Both the position numbers and the translations under genes were made by a program. Source: Kibdelosporangium banguiense (GTDB taxonomy: Bacteria > Actinomycetota > Actinomycetes > Mycobacteriales > Pseudonocardiaceae). Taken from it: DNA of 64,000 nucleotides. The stretch covers positions 3,175,203 to 3,239,202 of the forward strand of contig NZ_JAGINW010000001.1 of NCBI RefSeq assembly GCF_017876405.1, read 5' to 3'. Below, in pieces: positions 37,231 through 46,804 of the stretch (its first letter is position 1; each line of letters opens with the position of its first letter). A model generated the notes under the pieces. The model searched no databases, was not told the DNA's origin, and was given only the letters and a program-made list of their open reading frames with translations.

Positions 37231-38382
37231 GTGCGTCGATCGCGCGTTACCACGTTGGCGGCCGTCGCCCTGACCGGTGCTCTTGCGCTGGCCGGCTGCG
37301 CCAAGGACTCCGGGGGCGGGTCGACCACCCCACCCGCGGGTGGCGGCACCCAGGCTTCCGGCTGCAAGTTCAGCCCCGTTCCGTCGGGCGGCAGTGGCGG
37401 GGGCGGTGCCAGCTCCGGCACGCCGGCCAAGGTCGATGCCAGTGCGTTTAAGGTCGGCCTGGCCTACGACATCGGCGGGCGTGGCGACGCGTCGTTCAAC
37501 GACTCCGCCGCCGCCGGCCTGGACAAGGCCAAGTCCGACATGGGCGTCAAGGAGACCAAGGAGCTCACCGCGGCTCCCAACGAGACCGAGGACGCCAAGC
37601 AGAGCCGGCTGCGCCAGCTCGCGGGCGAGGGCTTCTCCCCGATCGTGGCGGTCGGCTTCGCCTACGCCAAGTCGGTCGAGGCGGTCGCCAAGGAGTTCCC
37701 GAACGTCAAGTTCGCGATCGTCGACGACGACACCGTGAAGCTGCCGAACGTCACCGGCCTGGTGTTCGCCGAGGAGCAGGGCTCGTTCCTGGTCGGTGTC
37801 GCGGCCGCCTACAAGAGCAAGGGCTGCCACGTCGGCTTCGTCGGCGGTGTGAACGTGCCGCTGATCCAGAAGTTCGAGGCGGGCTTCAAGCAGGGCGTCA
37901 AGGCCGCCGCGCCGGACGCCAAGATCGAGAGCGAGTACATCACGCCGGCCGGTGACTTCACCGGTTTCCAGGACCCGGCCAAGGGCAACGTCGTCGCGGC
38001 CGGTGAGATCAGCCGTGGCGCCGACGTGGTCTACCAGGCCGCGGGTGCCTCCGGCAAGGGCGTCTTCGAGGCGGCCAAGGGCAAGAACGCGCTGGCCATC
38101 GGCGTGGACTCCGACCAGTACAACCAGAAGACGGTCGAGAACTCCAAGGACGTCATCATCACGTCCATGCTCAAGCGGGTCGACGTCGCGGTGTACGACT
38201 ACGTCCGCGCGGTCGCGGGCAACACGCTGTCCTCGCTGCCCAAGCGGTTCGACCTGAAGGCCGACGGTGTCGGCTACGCCACCTCCGGCGGCAAGATCGA
38301 CGACATCAAGGCCACGCTGGACGCCTACCGTCAGCAGATCATCGACGGCAAGATCACGGTTTCGGACAAGCCGTCCAACTGA
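37231..38382 (+). CDS. BMP-family nucleoside-binding lipoprotein of an ABC importer
   Basis: The 383-residue protein has a lipoprotein signal MRRSRVTTLAAVALTGALALAGC (lipobox LAGC). A Gly/Ser linker and a PnrA/BmpA-type domain follow: VGLAYDIGGRGDASFNDSA, 'IVAVGFAYAKSVEAVAKEFPNVKFAIVDD', VGFVGGVNVPLIQKFEAGFKQG, AIGVDSDQ. BMP-family proteins bind purine nucleosides outside the membrane. GGGAGGGAG precedes the GTG at 37231. The downstream hairpin and ABC genes, plus the salvage enzymes to 47.9 kb, support nucleoside uptake. Confidence 0.9.
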   Translation: MRRSRVTTLAAVALTGALALAGCAKDSGGGSTTPPAGGGTQASGCKFSPVPSGGSGGGGASSGTPAKVDASAFKVGLAYDIGGRGDASFNDSAAAGLDKAKSDMGVKETKELTAAPNETEDAKQSRLRQLAGEGFSPIVAVGFAYAKSVEAVAKEFPNVKFAIVDDDTVKLPNVTGLVFAEEQGSFLVGVAAAYKSKGCHVGFVGGVNVPLIQKFEAGFKQGVKAAAPDAKIESEYITPAGDFTGFQDPAKGNVVAAGEISRGADVVYQAAGASGKGVFEAAKGKNALAIGVDSDQYNQKTVENSKDVIITSMLKRVDVAVYDYVRAVAGNTLSSLPKRFDLKADGVGYATSGGKIDDIKATLDAYRQQIIDGKITVSDKPSN

Positions 38383-38398
38383 TCCAGCAGCTGTAGGC

Positions 38399-38427
38399 CG
38401 GGGCCCGGAACGATCTTCCGGGCCCCG
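38399..38427 (+). terminator. Intra-operon hairpin (attenuator) after the binding-protein gene
   Basis: CGGGGCCCGGAA pairs perfectly with TTCCGGGCCCCG around a 5-nt loop, between the lipoprotein and ATPase genes. Such hairpins commonly keep binding protein in excess over the membrane complex. Confidence 0.65.
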
Positions 38428-38451
38428 AGCCTGTGTTTCCGGGAGGCAACG

Positions 38452-39972
38452 ATGGCTGACGAGAAGGCCGTTGAGCTCGAGGGGATCACCAAACGGTTCC
38501 CTGGGGTGGTCGCCAACAGCGACATCCATCTCGAAGTGCGGGCCGGCGAGGTGCACGCGGTCTGCGGCGAGAACGGCGCGGGCAAGTCCACCCTGATGAA
38601 GATCCTGTACGGGATGCAGCAGCCCGACGAGGGCACCATCAAGGTGAACGGCGAGCTGGTCCGGTTCCGCAATCCCTCGGACGCCATCAAGGTCGGCATC
38701 GGCATGGTGCACCAGCACTTCATGCTCGCCGACAACCTGACAGTGCTGGAGAACATCGTTCTCGGCGCCGAAGGCCTGCACGGGATCGGCGCGAAGGCCC
38801 GCAAGAAGGTGGCCGAGCTGGCCAGGCGGACCGGGCTGAACGCCGATCTGGACATCGCGCTGGAGTACCTCGGCGTCGCCGACCGCCAGCGCGTGGAGAT
38901 CATCAAGGTGCTCTACCGGGGCGCGAAGATCGTGATCCTGGACGAGCCGACCGCCGTGCTCGTGCCGCAGGAGGTCGACGACCTGTTCGAGACCGTCCGG
39001 CAGATGCGTGCCGACGGCTTCACCTTCATCTTCATCTCGCACAAGCTCGACGAGGTGCGCGCGATCGCCGACACGGTCACCGTGATCCGGCGCGGCACCA
39101 CGGTCGGCACCGCCGACCCGAAGACGATCAGCTCACGCCAGTTGGCGGAGATGATGGTCGGCAGCGAACTGCCCAGTCCGGAGACCCGGGAGTCGACCGT
39201 CACCGAGACGGCCGTGCTCTCCGCGTCCGGCCTGCGGCTGCAGGAAGCCGGCTCGGCCCGCGCGATCCTCGACGACATCGACCTGGTCGTGCACGCCGGC
39301 GAGGTGCTCGGCATCGCAGGCGTCGAAGGCAACGGCCAGACCGAACTGGTCGAGACCATCATGGGGATGCGCAGGTCCACCGACGGCACGGTCAGCCTAT
39401 CAGGCAAGGACATCACCAAGCTCGGCACGCTGGCCCGCCGGGAGGCCGGGATCGGCTACATCGCCGAGGACCGCACCCGGCACGGCCTGCTGCTGACCCA
39501 GCCGTTGTGGGCCAACCGGATGCTCGGCTACCAGACCCGCGAGCCGGTCTCACGCGGACAGTGGCTGGACATCGCCGGGGCCAAAAAGGACACTCGGCGG
39601 ATCGTCGAGGACTACGACGTGCGTACCCCGGGCATCGAGGTGGCCGCGGCCGCGCTGTCCGGCGGAAACCAGCAGAAACTCGTGGTCGGCCGGGAGTTGT
39701 CGGGCGATCCGGTGCTGCTGATCGCGTCCCATCCGACGCGCGGTGTCGACGTCGGCGCGCAGGCGCTGATCTGGGAGCACATCCGGCAGGCCCGTGCGGC
39801 CGGGCTGGCCGTGCTGCTGATCTCGGCCGACCTGGACGAGCTGATCGGGCTGTCGGACCGGATCGTGGTGATGTTGCGTGGCCGTCTGGTGTCCGAAGAG
39901 GACCCGGCGACGGTCACGCCGGAGGATCTCGGCTGCGCCATGACCGGCGCGCCTCGGGAGGTCAAGTCGTGA
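38452..39972 (+). CDS. Nucleoside ABC transporter ATPase (tandem domains)
   Basis: The 506-residue protein has two ABC domains. The first has Walker A GENGAGKS and Walker B VILDEPTAVL; its signature position reads 'VADRQRVEIIKVLYRG', not canonical LSGGQ. The second has GVEGNGQTE at the Walker A position, a true LSGGNQQK signature and 'VLLIASHPTRGVD' (Walker B with His replacing Glu region residues). This asymmetry is typical of the RbsA/NupA type. It powers import by the two permeases. GGGAGG precedes the ATG. It overlaps the first permease gene by 4 bp. Confidence 0.92.
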   Translation: MADEKAVELEGITKRFPGVVANSDIHLEVRAGEVHAVCGENGAGKSTLMKILYGMQQPDEGTIKVNGELVRFRNPSDAIKVGIGMVHQHFMLADNLTVLENIVLGAEGLHGIGAKARKKVAELARRTGLNADLDIALEYLGVADRQRVEIIKVLYRGAKIVILDEPTAVLVPQEVDDLFETVRQMRADGFTFIFISHKLDEVRAIADTVTVIRRGTTVGTADPKTISSRQLAEMMVGSELPSPETRESTVTETAVLSASGLRLQEAGSARAILDDIDLVVHAGEVLGIAGVEGNGQTELVETIMGMRRSTDGTVSLSGKDITKLGTLARREAGIGYIAEDRTRHGLLLTQPLWANRMLGYQTREPVSRGQWLDIAGAKKDTRRIVEDYDVRTPGIEVAAAALSGGNQQKLVVGRELSGDPVLLIASHPTRGVDVGAQALIWEHIRQARAAGLAVLLISADLDELIGLSDRIVVMLRGRLVSEEDPATVTPEDLGCAMTGAPREVKS

Positions 39973-41060
39973 AGTCCTCGTTGCGGGCCAAACTCCTGCC
40001 GCCCGCGCTGGCGATCATCTTCTCGGTGCTGCTGTGCACGGTCGCGCTGCTGATCTCGGGCGACAACCCGCTGGACGCGTTCGGTGCGATGATCGGCCAG
40101 CTCGGCCGGGGCACCACCGCCGTCGACACGATCAACAGCGGCGCGGTGTACTACATCGCGGGTCTCGCGGTGGCCATCGGCTTCCAGATGAACCTGTTCA
40201 ACATCGGTGTGGAAGGCCAGTACCGGTTCGCCGCCGTGGTCGCCGCGATCGTCGGCGGCGGGGTCGTGCTGCCGCCGGTGATCCACACGCTGGTGATCAT
40301 CATCGTGGCGGTGCTGGCCGGTGCGCTCTACGCGCTGGTCCCCGCGCTGCTGAAGGTTTATCGAGGTGTCAGCGAGGTCATCTCCACGATCATGCTGAAC
40401 GCCATCGCGCTCGGCCTGATCGCCTACCTGGTCAGCACGGACGCGTTCGGCGTCCAGGTGGGCAACAACATCGGCACCGAGCCGATCCCGGAGTCCGGCT
40501 GGATGCCCGGCATCCCGATGGGCACCGGCACGCTGTTCGGGTTCGTGTTCATCGCGGCGCTCGTCGGTGCCGGCTACTGGGTGCTGCTCAACCGGACCCG
40601 GTTCGGCTTCGAGCTCAAGGCAAGCGGTGAGTCGCCGACCGCCGCGACCGCCGGTGGCGTGGACGCCCGCAAGATGGTGCTCACTGCCATGCTGCTGTCC
40701 GGTGGTATCGCGGGCCTGACGGGCTTGCCGGAGCTGCTGGGCCGCGACCACGAGTACTTGCAGACTTCGCCTGCGGGGTATGGCTTCGCGGGTATCGCGG
40801 TCGCGCTGCTCGGCCGGAACCATCCGGGCGGGATCGCGCTTGGCGCGCTGCTGTGGGCGTTCCTGGACAAGTCCGCGGTGTCGCTGGACAACGTGGGCGT
40901 GCCGCAGGAGATCACGACGATCATGCAGGGAGCGATCGTGCTGTCGGTCGTCATCGCGTACGAGATCGTGCGCCGGATGGAACTGGCCGCTGAGCAACGC
41001 CGCGTCGGTCGCCAGCTCGGCCGCGATACCAGCGACATCGCAGCCGGGGGGAGTGTCTGA
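39969..41060 (+). CDS. Nucleoside ABC transporter permease 1
   Basis: The 363-residue protein is of the BPD_transp_2 type with about 8-10 transmembrane helices. It has the family segments MNLFNIGVEGQYRFAA, 'GVSEVISTIMLNAIALGLIAYL', LNRTRFGFELKASGESPTAA and GFAGIAVALLGRNHPGG. The EAA-like loop that contacts the ATPase is near RTRFGFELKA. It starts at GTG 39969, overlapping the ATPase stop, and ends sharing one base with the next permease. The two form the transmembrane channel. Confidence 0.9.
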   Translation: MKSSLRAKLLPPALAIIFSVLLCTVALLISGDNPLDAFGAMIGQLGRGTTAVDTINSGAVYYIAGLAVAIGFQMNLFNIGVEGQYRFAAVVAAIVGGGVVLPPVIHTLVIIIVAVLAGALYALVPALLKVYRGVSEVISTIMLNAIALGLIAYLVSTDAFGVQVGNNIGTEPIPESGWMPGIPMGTGTLFGFVFIAALVGAGYWVLLNRTRFGFELKASGESPTAATAGGVDARKMVLTAMLLSGGIAGLTGLPELLGRDHEYLQTSPAGYGFAGIAVALLGRNHPGGIALGALLWAFLDKSAVSLDNVGVPQEITTIMQGAIVLSVVIAYEIVRRMELAAEQRRVGRQLGRDTSDIAAGGSV

Positions 41061-42337
41061 TGACAGCGGGAATCGCGGACAGCCCGGTCGCCGGGCCCGT
41101 CACCATGGCGGTGCCGCCCAAGCGTCGCAAGATCCCTGGCTGGCTCAGCGGAGTGCTGTGGGCCGTCGGCGCGATCGCCGTGCTGTCAACGGCTTCGTAC
41201 CTGACCGGGAACAGTGACCTGACCTCGTCGACCACGACGCAGACCGCGTTGCGGCTGGCGTTGCCCATCCTGCTCGCCGCGCTCGGCGGCCTGTGGGCGG
41301 AGCGCGCGGGCGTGGTGAACATCGGTCTCGAGGGCATGATGATCCTCGGAACCTGGGGCGCGGCTTGGGGTTCGTATCACGGAGGCGTCTGGGTCGGCCT
41401 GCTGGTGGCGATCCTGTTCGGTGCGATCGGCGGTCTGCTGCACGCCATCGCGACGGTGACGTTCGGCGTGAACCACATCGTCTCCGGTGTGGCGATCAAC
41501 CTGCTGGGCCTGGGCATCACGAAGTACCTGGCACACCTGATCTTCGAGCCGCTGTCGGGCAACCCGCGGCAGTCGCCGGTGGTGCCGAAGTTCGACACCT
41601 ACTCCGCGACCGGGCTGACGAACTGGCTGGCGGACCTGGAAACCCAGCAGCGCGTCGTGCTGTCCGATGTGGCCGGCATCCTGCGTGGCCTGCTGACCCA
41701 GGTCGCGCCACTGACGATGATCGCGGTCCTGCTGGTGCCGATCAGCTACATCGTGTTGTGGCGCACCAGGTTCGGCCTGCGGCTGCGCTCCTGTGGCGAG
41801 AACCCGGTGGCGGCGGAGTCGTTGGGTGTCAACGTCTACCGTTTCAAGTACATCGCGGTGCTGATCTCCGGCGGCCTGGCCGGAATGGGCGGCGCCTCGC
41901 TCGTGCTGCTCAAGGACGGCGCGGACTACCTGGAGAACCAGACCAACGGCCGAGGCTACATCGGCCTGGCAGCCATGATCTTCGGCAACTGGCGGCCCGG
42001 TGGTCTGGCGGCAGGTTCGGCTTTGTTCGGCTACACCGACGGTCTGCAGCTGTCCGGCCGTGGCCCAGCCGTGCTGGCGTTGCTCTACGCCGCTGTGCTG
42101 CTGCTGGTGATCGTGGTGGTCGTACAGTTGTTCCGCCGCAAGTGGTTCGCTGCCGGCGCCTCGGTCCTGGCCGCGGGCCTGCTGTACGCGATCTACTTCT
42201 CGGTGGACGAACTGCCCCGCGACCTGACGCCGTACGCACCGCACTTCGTGACGTTGATCGTCCTGGCTGTGGCATCCCAGCGGTTGCGGATGCCACAGGC
42301 AGACGGCTTCATCTACAAGCGCGGTCAGGGATCTTAG
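41060..42337 (+). CDS. Nucleoside ABC transporter permease 2
   Basis: The 425-residue protein is the second BPD_transp_2 permease. It has RAGVVNIGLEGMMILGTWGAAWGSY, TFGVNHIVSGVAINLLGLGITKYL and 'WRTRFGLRLRSCGENPVAAESLGVNVYRFKY', then GRGYIGLAAMIFGNWRPGG. It is longer than permease 1, with extra C-terminal helices. The ATG overlaps the previous stop (TGATG). It is the last gene of the importer operon; the oppositely oriented PLD-like gene ends 3 bp away. Confidence 0.9.
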   Translation: MTAGIADSPVAGPVTMAVPPKRRKIPGWLSGVLWAVGAIAVLSTASYLTGNSDLTSSTTTQTALRLALPILLAALGGLWAERAGVVNIGLEGMMILGTWGAAWGSYHGGVWVGLLVAILFGAIGGLLHAIATVTFGVNHIVSGVAINLLGLGITKYLAHLIFEPLSGNPRQSPVVPKFDTYSATGLTNWLADLETQQRVVLSDVAGILRGLLTQVAPLTMIAVLLVPISYIVLWRTRFGLRLRSCGENPVAAESLGVNVYRFKYIAVLISGGLAGMGGASLVLLKDGADYLENQTNGRGYIGLAAMIFGNWRPGGLAAGSALFGYTDGLQLSGRGPAVLALLYAAVLLLVIVVVVQLFRRKWFAAGASVLAAGLLYAIYFSVDELPRDLTPYAPHFVTLIVLAVASQRLRMPQADGFIYKRGQGS

Positions 42338-42340
42338 GTT

Positions 42341-43447
42341 TTACGATCCCGCTGCCCGCAGTGCCCAGAAGTTGGCGCGGTACTGGTCGTGGATCGGGCC
42401 CGACTCGATCCGCAGCAGTGCCTCGTCATTCTCCCGCAGTGCGGACGACGTGTAGTTGTGGCTGCCGGTCATGACCCATTTCGTGTCCTTCTTGCCGGCG
42501 TAGGTGCCCTCGATGAGCATGTACTTCGAGTGCACCTCGTAGTTGCCGGAGATCTGGTAGAGCACGATCCGGTCATGGCCGGTCAGATGGCCGCGGCTGC
42601 CGTCGTCCAGCGTGGTGTAGACGATCTCGATCCAGCACTTCTGGTCGGCGAGCTGCCGTAGCTTGCGGGCGATGTCGTCGCGGCTGAAGTACCACATGGC
42701 GATCCGGATGATCGTGCGCCCGGTCTCGGTCCCCGTCGACGTGTTCCCCTCACACGTGACGTTCTCGTTGAGCATGTTGTAGATCGTGTCGGTGGACTCG
42801 TCGCTGCCGGCCCGCGGGAAGAAGTACGTCTTGGTGTTGCCGGCGTTCTCCGAGCGGTAGTAGTCGTTGTCCTTCTTCTTGGCCGCGAGGTCGTTGAAGT
42901 ACTTGTCGTACGAGGTGTAGAGCGCGGCGTTGCCCACCAGTGTCACCGCGTTGTTCCAGAGCTTGGTCGAGTTGCCGGCGTTGAGGTTCGCCGAGGACTG
43001 CACGACCACGTTCGTCGAGCCGGACGTGTTGGAGAACAGGAAGAACTTGTTGTGCATGATCGGGCTCTTGTAGTCGCCGATGCACGCCCGATCCTGAGTG
43101 CAGACCGTGACCCGGCTGCCCAGCGCGGTTTTCACGGTCTTGCTGGCGGCGGTGGCGGAGTCGGAGTAGTCCTGCACCATCCGCACGTCGACACCGCGGT
43201 TGTGCGCGGCCACCAGATCGGCGGCGACGTTCGCGTCACTGAAGTGGTAGATCGCGACCCGGATGCTCGACCCCACGGCGGCCCCCTGGATCAGCGACCG
43301 GATGTGGTTGACGATCACCTGCTGCTTGGCCGGCACAGTCGGATCATTGAAGATCGCCCCCGAGGTCACAGCAGCCGCCGCGCTGGGCACCGGGACAACC
43401 AGCGCGACGACAGTTAACAGTCCTGTAAGGAGTTTCCCGAATCTCAT
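42341..43447 (-). CDS. Secreted phospholipase D-like protein
   Basis: The 368-residue protein has a signal peptide (LLTGLLTVVALVVPVPSAAAA). Two PLD-superfamily domains follow, with HNKFFLFS (HxK) near residue 150 and HSKYMLIEG near residue 310. Each has the downstream Asn/Ser residues (SSANLN, TGSHNYTSSAL) of the HKD family. The pair of motifs should form one active site for phosphodiester cleavage or transfer; the substrate may be phospholipid or nucleic acid. I start at ATG 43447, directly before the signal peptide. It sits alone, in opposite orientation, inside the nucleoside locus. Confidence 0.82.
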   Translation of the reverse strand: MRFGKLLTGLLTVVALVVPVPSAAAAVTSGAIFNDPTVPAKQQVIVNHIRSLIQGAAVGSSIRVAIYHFSDANVAADLVAAHNRGVDVRMVQDYSDSATAASKTVKTALGSRVTVCTQDRACIGDYKSPIMHNKFFLFSNTSGSTNVVVQSSANLNAGNSTKLWNNAVTLVGNAALYTSYDKYFNDLAAKKKDNDYYRSENAGNTKTYFFPRAGSDESTDTIYNMLNENVTCEGNTSTGTETGRTIIRIAMWYFSRDDIARKLRQLADQKCWIEIVYTTLDDGSRGHLTGHDRIVLYQISGNYEVHSKYMLIEGTYAGKKDTKWVMTGSHNYTSSALRENDEALLRIESGPIHDQYRANFWALRAAGS

Positions 43448-43532
43448 CCGCCGAACGTTATCGGCGATCAAAGGCCAAGTCCTCCCGCGCAGGTACCAAC
43501 TTCGGTAAACCCTCGTAGTAGCGTGTTCGATC

Positions 43533-43922
43533 ATGAGCCCAGACTGGGATGCCCTGCGCGCCGCGGCCATCGAGGCCGCAGCCAGCGCCTACTGCCCATA
43601 CTCAGGCCTGCAGGTCGGCGCCGCGGCCCTGGTCTCCGACGGCCGCATGGTGACCGGCTGCAACGTCGAGAACGCCTCCTACGGCCTCGGCCTCTGCGCC
43701 GAATGCACCATGGCCGGCCAGCTCCGCCTCACCGGCGGCGGCCGCTTCGTCGCCGTCTCCTGCCGCAGCGGCACAGGCGACCTCCTCATGCCCTGCGGCC
43801 GCTGCCGCCAGATCCTCCACGAATTCGGCGGCCCCGACTGCCTCCTGGACACACCCCAGGGAATCCTGCCCATGACCAAAGTCCTCCCCGACGCCTTCGG
43901 CCCCGAACACCTGCCCACGTGA
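43533..43922 (+). CDS. cdd: Cytidine deaminase
   Basis: The 129-residue protein is a short tetrameric type cytidine deaminase. It has AYCPYSGLQVGAA, the zinc motif CNVENASYGLGLCAE (Cys and catalytic Glu) and MPCGRCRQ (two zinc Cys). It converts (deoxy)cytidine to (deoxy)uridine. There is no ribosome site before the ATG at 43533 but TAGCGT lies 8 nt upstream, suggesting a leaderless mRNA. It is followed 36 bp later by thymidine phosphorylase. Confidence 0.95.
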   Translation: MSPDWDALRAAAIEAAASAYCPYSGLQVGAAALVSDGRMVTGCNVENASYGLGLCAECTMAGQLRLTGGGRFVAVSCRSGTGDLLMPCGRCRQILHEFGGPDCLLDTPQGILPMTKVLPDAFGPEHLPT

Positions 43923-43958
43923 CAGCGTCGGGTGTGCTTGAAAGGTTAGGGTTGCGGC

Positions 43959-45236
43959 ATGAGCCGAGAGCGACTGTCCGCTGTGGACGTGATCCGAACC
44001 AAGCGGGATGGCGGGCGTCTGAGCGACGACCAGATCGACTGGGTTGTCGACGCCTATACCCGGGGCGTCGTGGCGGACGAGCAGATGTCCGCGTTGGCGA
44101 TGGCGATCTTCCTCAACGGGATGGACACCGCCGAGGCGGCCCGGCTGACTCAGGCGATGATCGACTCCGGCGAGACCCTGGACCTGAAGGTCGACCGGCC
44201 CACCGTTGACAAGCATTCGACCGGAGGCGTCGGCGACAAGATCACCCTGCCGCTCGCGCCCCTGGTGGCGGCGTGTGGTGCGGCTGTTCCCCAGCTCTCC
44301 GGGCGCGGTCTCGGGCACACGGGCGGAACTCTCGACAAGCTTGAGTCGATTCCTGGCTGGCGTGCCCAGCTGTCCACCGACGAGATCACCCGCCAACTGG
44401 CTGACGTCGGCGCGGTCGTCTGCGCGGCGACGGAAGGGCTGGCTCCGGCGGACAAGAAGCTTTACGCGCTCAGGGACGTGACTTCGACGGTTGAGTCGAT
44501 TCCGCTGATCGCCAGTTCGATCATGAGCAAGAAGATCGCTGAGGGTGCGGAATCCCTGGTCCTGGACGTGAAAGTCGGATCAGGCGCGTTCATGAAGAAT
44601 CTGGCCGACGCCCGGGCGCTGGCGGAAGCCCTTGTGGGCATTGGGAAGCAGCACGGCCGGAAGGTGTCGGCCCTGCTCACCGACATGTCTGTGCCGTTGG
44701 GGCTGGCGGTCGGCAACTCCGTCGAGGTCGCTGAGTCTGTCGACGTGCTCAAGGGCGGCGGGCCGCAGGACATCATCGACCTGACTGTGGCTCTGGCGCG
44801 TGAAATGCTTGCCCTGGCTGGGATTTCGACAGATCCGGCGGCCGTGCTGGCGTCCGGCGAGGCCTACGAGACCTGGTGCCGCATGATCAGCGCACAGGGT
44901 GGTGACCCTGAAGCGCCGCTTCCCACCGCTCAGCATGTGCACATCGTGTCCGCGCCCGAATCCGGCGTCCTGAGTTCCCTTGACGCCTATTCGGTCGGCG
45001 TGGCCGCGTGGCGTCTGGGCGCCGGCCGGGCCCGCAAGGAAGACGCCGTGCAGCACGCTGCTGGCGTCCTGTGCCTCGCCAAGCCCGGCGACCGCGTCAG
45101 TGCCGGGGATCCGTTGCTGGAGCTGCGTACGGACACGCCAGACGCTGTTTCCGGTGCTTTGGCAGCCCTCGAAGGCGGTATCACGATCGGCGACGCACCC
45201 GCGCCGCAGCAACTGGTCATCGACACCGTCCGCTGA
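43959..45236 (+). CDS. deoA: Thymidine/pyrimidine-nucleoside phosphorylase
   Basis: The 425-residue protein has DVIRTKRDGGRLSDDQIDW and the phosphate-binding KHSTGGVGDKITL. 'VPQLSGRGLGHTGGTLDKLESIPG' matches the family signature, and 'KKLYALRDVTSTVESIPLIASSIMSKK' forms the base-binding part. It splits deoxyuridine and thymidine into base plus deoxyribose-1-phosphate. Specificity between DeoA and Pdp is not decided by what I can see. TTAGGGT 6 nt before the ATG suggests a leaderless start or internal promoter. A perfect terminator follows. Confidence 0.93.
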   Translation: MSRERLSAVDVIRTKRDGGRLSDDQIDWVVDAYTRGVVADEQMSALAMAIFLNGMDTAEAARLTQAMIDSGETLDLKVDRPTVDKHSTGGVGDKITLPLAPLVAACGAAVPQLSGRGLGHTGGTLDKLESIPGWRAQLSTDEITRQLADVGAVVCAATEGLAPADKKLYALRDVTSTVESIPLIASSIMSKKIAEGAESLVLDVKVGSGAFMKNLADARALAEALVGIGKQHGRKVSALLTDMSVPLGLAVGNSVEVAESVDVLKGGGPQDIIDLTVALAREMLALAGISTDPAAVLASGEAYETWCRMISAQGGDPEAPLPTAQHVHIVSAPESGVLSSLDAYSVGVAAWRLGAGRARKEDAVQHAAGVLCLAKPGDRVSAGDPLLELRTDTPDAVSGALAALEGGITIGDAPAPQQLVIDTVR

Positions 45237-45245
45237 AACGAGAAA

Positions 45246-45267
45246 GGCCCCCGGCGAACCGGGGGCC
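45246..45267. terminator. Terminator between deoA and the coiled-coil gene
   Basis: GGCCCCCGG, CGAA loop, CCGGGGGCC: a perfect 9-bp stem with a stable tetraloop, preceded by AAA. It serves convergent genes. Confidence 0.8.
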
Positions 45268-45284
45268 TGCCTCTCAAGCGAACG

Positions 45285-46589
45285 TCAGCTGTCGTCGCCG
45301 GTCTCGGCTTCTTCCAGCTCCTCCAGGCGTGGCTTCTCGCCGTTGACCTTCTTGCTGCCGCGGGCGCGGCGCTGCTGGCGGGGCAGGGTCGACGGCGGGG
45401 CAGCCGGCATTGCGGGGCCACCGCCCATCATCAGCTCCGCGAAGGTGGCCATGGCTTCGTCGAGGTGACCGCCGATGCGGCGTTCGGTCTCCTCGTTGCT
45501 CTTCTTCACCAAGGACGTCACGACACTGGTGTCGGGCTGGCTGGCCAGGGTGCCCTGGACCTTCGTCAGGCTCTGCTCCAGGGTTCCGCCCAGCTCGCCA
45601 AGGCGGGCCGCGAAGCCGTCCTCGACGGTGTCCAGCCTGGTGGCCATGTCGTCGAGCCGGCCGAGGGCCTGCTCGAGGCGCTGCGCCAGCGCTTCCAGCC
45701 GGTCGCTGGCGTCCATCGTCTCCTTGGTCTCGTCCAGCGCCGCGTTGAGGGCGTTGCGCGCCTCGTCGAGGGAGTGGCTGAGGCCGTCGCGGGTCTCGTT
45801 GAGGGACTTGTCGAGCGCCGCGGTGCTGTCGGTGATCCGGCTGGACAGGATGTCGCTGGTGCCGCTCAGCGACTTGTCCAGTGCGTCACGGGAGTCCGAC
45901 ACCGAGCTCGACAGCGAGTCGCGCGTCGTGTTGATGTTGTCGCGGGTCTCGTCCAGCCGGTGGCCGAGGCCGTCGTTGACTTCGGTGACGTGCCTGTGCA
46001 ACGCGTCCTTGGTGCCGTCGAGGTGCTCGTGCACGCCCTCGTCGACCTCGTCGAGACGGCCGCGCAGCGCGGTTTCGAGGGTGTCGATCCGTTCGCGCAC
46101 CGGCACGTGGACCTGGCCGGGCAGGGTGTCGATGCGCACGTCCTGCTTGTCGAGGTGTGCGTCGAGGGAGTCGATCCGCCGGTGGATGTTCGCCAGCTTG
46201 TCCTCGAGACCGTCCATCCGGCCGACAACGCCCTCCATCTTGCCGACGACGCCGTCAAGGCGGCCGTCGAGCTGGGCGAAGGGAGTGGCCAGCTTGTCGA
46301 CGATCGATTCGACCGCACGCGCGAGGCTGGCGATGGCCGTGTCCTGGGCCTCGAGCTTCGCCATCGCCTCGTCCAGGCGCTCGGCGATCACGCCGACCTC
46401 GGTGCGGTCCGGCAGCTCGGACAACCGCTTGCGCACTGATCCGATCGAGTCCAGCGGGGAGAGCCGGGCGTGGATCTCGTCCAGCGCGTCGAACACCTGC
46501 TGCTGTTCGCTCTCACGGATCTCGGCCGCGCGCGTCAGCATATTGCGCATCCGGTCGAACGACACCGTGGCGTTGTTGTTCTCGTTCAC
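45285..46589 (-). CDS. Long coiled-coil protein of unknown function
   Basis: The protein of about 434 residues is mostly heptad helices: repeats such as LDGRLDGVVGKMEGVVGRMDG and LDKSLSGTSDILSSRITDST, with many DxxLDxxL units resembling apolipoprotein-like or tropomyosin-like helices. A Pro/Ala and basic C-terminal tail (RQQRRARGSKK) follows. No enzyme motif, signal peptide or membrane segment is seen, so a cytoplasmic scaffold is likely. I prefer the GTG at 46589 (NENNNATVSFDRM, GAAGG upstream). An ATG at 46655 with GGGTGG upstream would add 22 residues and is a real alternative. Confidence 0.7.
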   Translation of the reverse strand: MNENNNATVSFDRMRNMLTRAAEIRESEQQQVFDALDEIHARLSPLDSIGSVRKRLSELPDRTEVGVIAERLDEAMAKLEAQDTAIASLARAVESIVDKLATPFAQLDGRLDGVVGKMEGVVGRMDGLEDKLANIHRRIDSLDAHLDKQDVRIDTLPGQVHVPVRERIDTLETALRGRLDEVDEGVHEHLDGTKDALHRHVTEVNDGLGHRLDETRDNINTTRDSLSSSVSDSRDALDKSLSGTSDILSSRITDSTAALDKSLNETRDGLSHSLDEARNALNAALDETKETMDASDRLEALAQRLEQALGRLDDMATRLDTVEDGFAARLGELGGTLEQSLTKVQGTLASQPDTSVVTSLVKKSNEETERRIGGHLDEAMATFAELMMGGGPAMPAAPPSTLPRQQRRARGSKKVNGEKPRLEELEEAETGDDS

Positions 46590-46804
46590 GGAGGTGACCT
46601 TCGTCCTGGGGAGGGGAGACGCAGGGGAGCCTAGCCAGTCCCAAAACGCGTCCATACACCACCCGTTAGTTTCGTGTTAGTTGATCTCGGTCAATTAGGC
46701 CGTTCGGCGGTAAGCAACCCGTCGCGGTCGATGACCGAGTGGGCACACTACGTGGGCACGGTTGGACACGATCGGGTGAGGGTAGGGCCAGGTAACGTAC
46801 TTGC

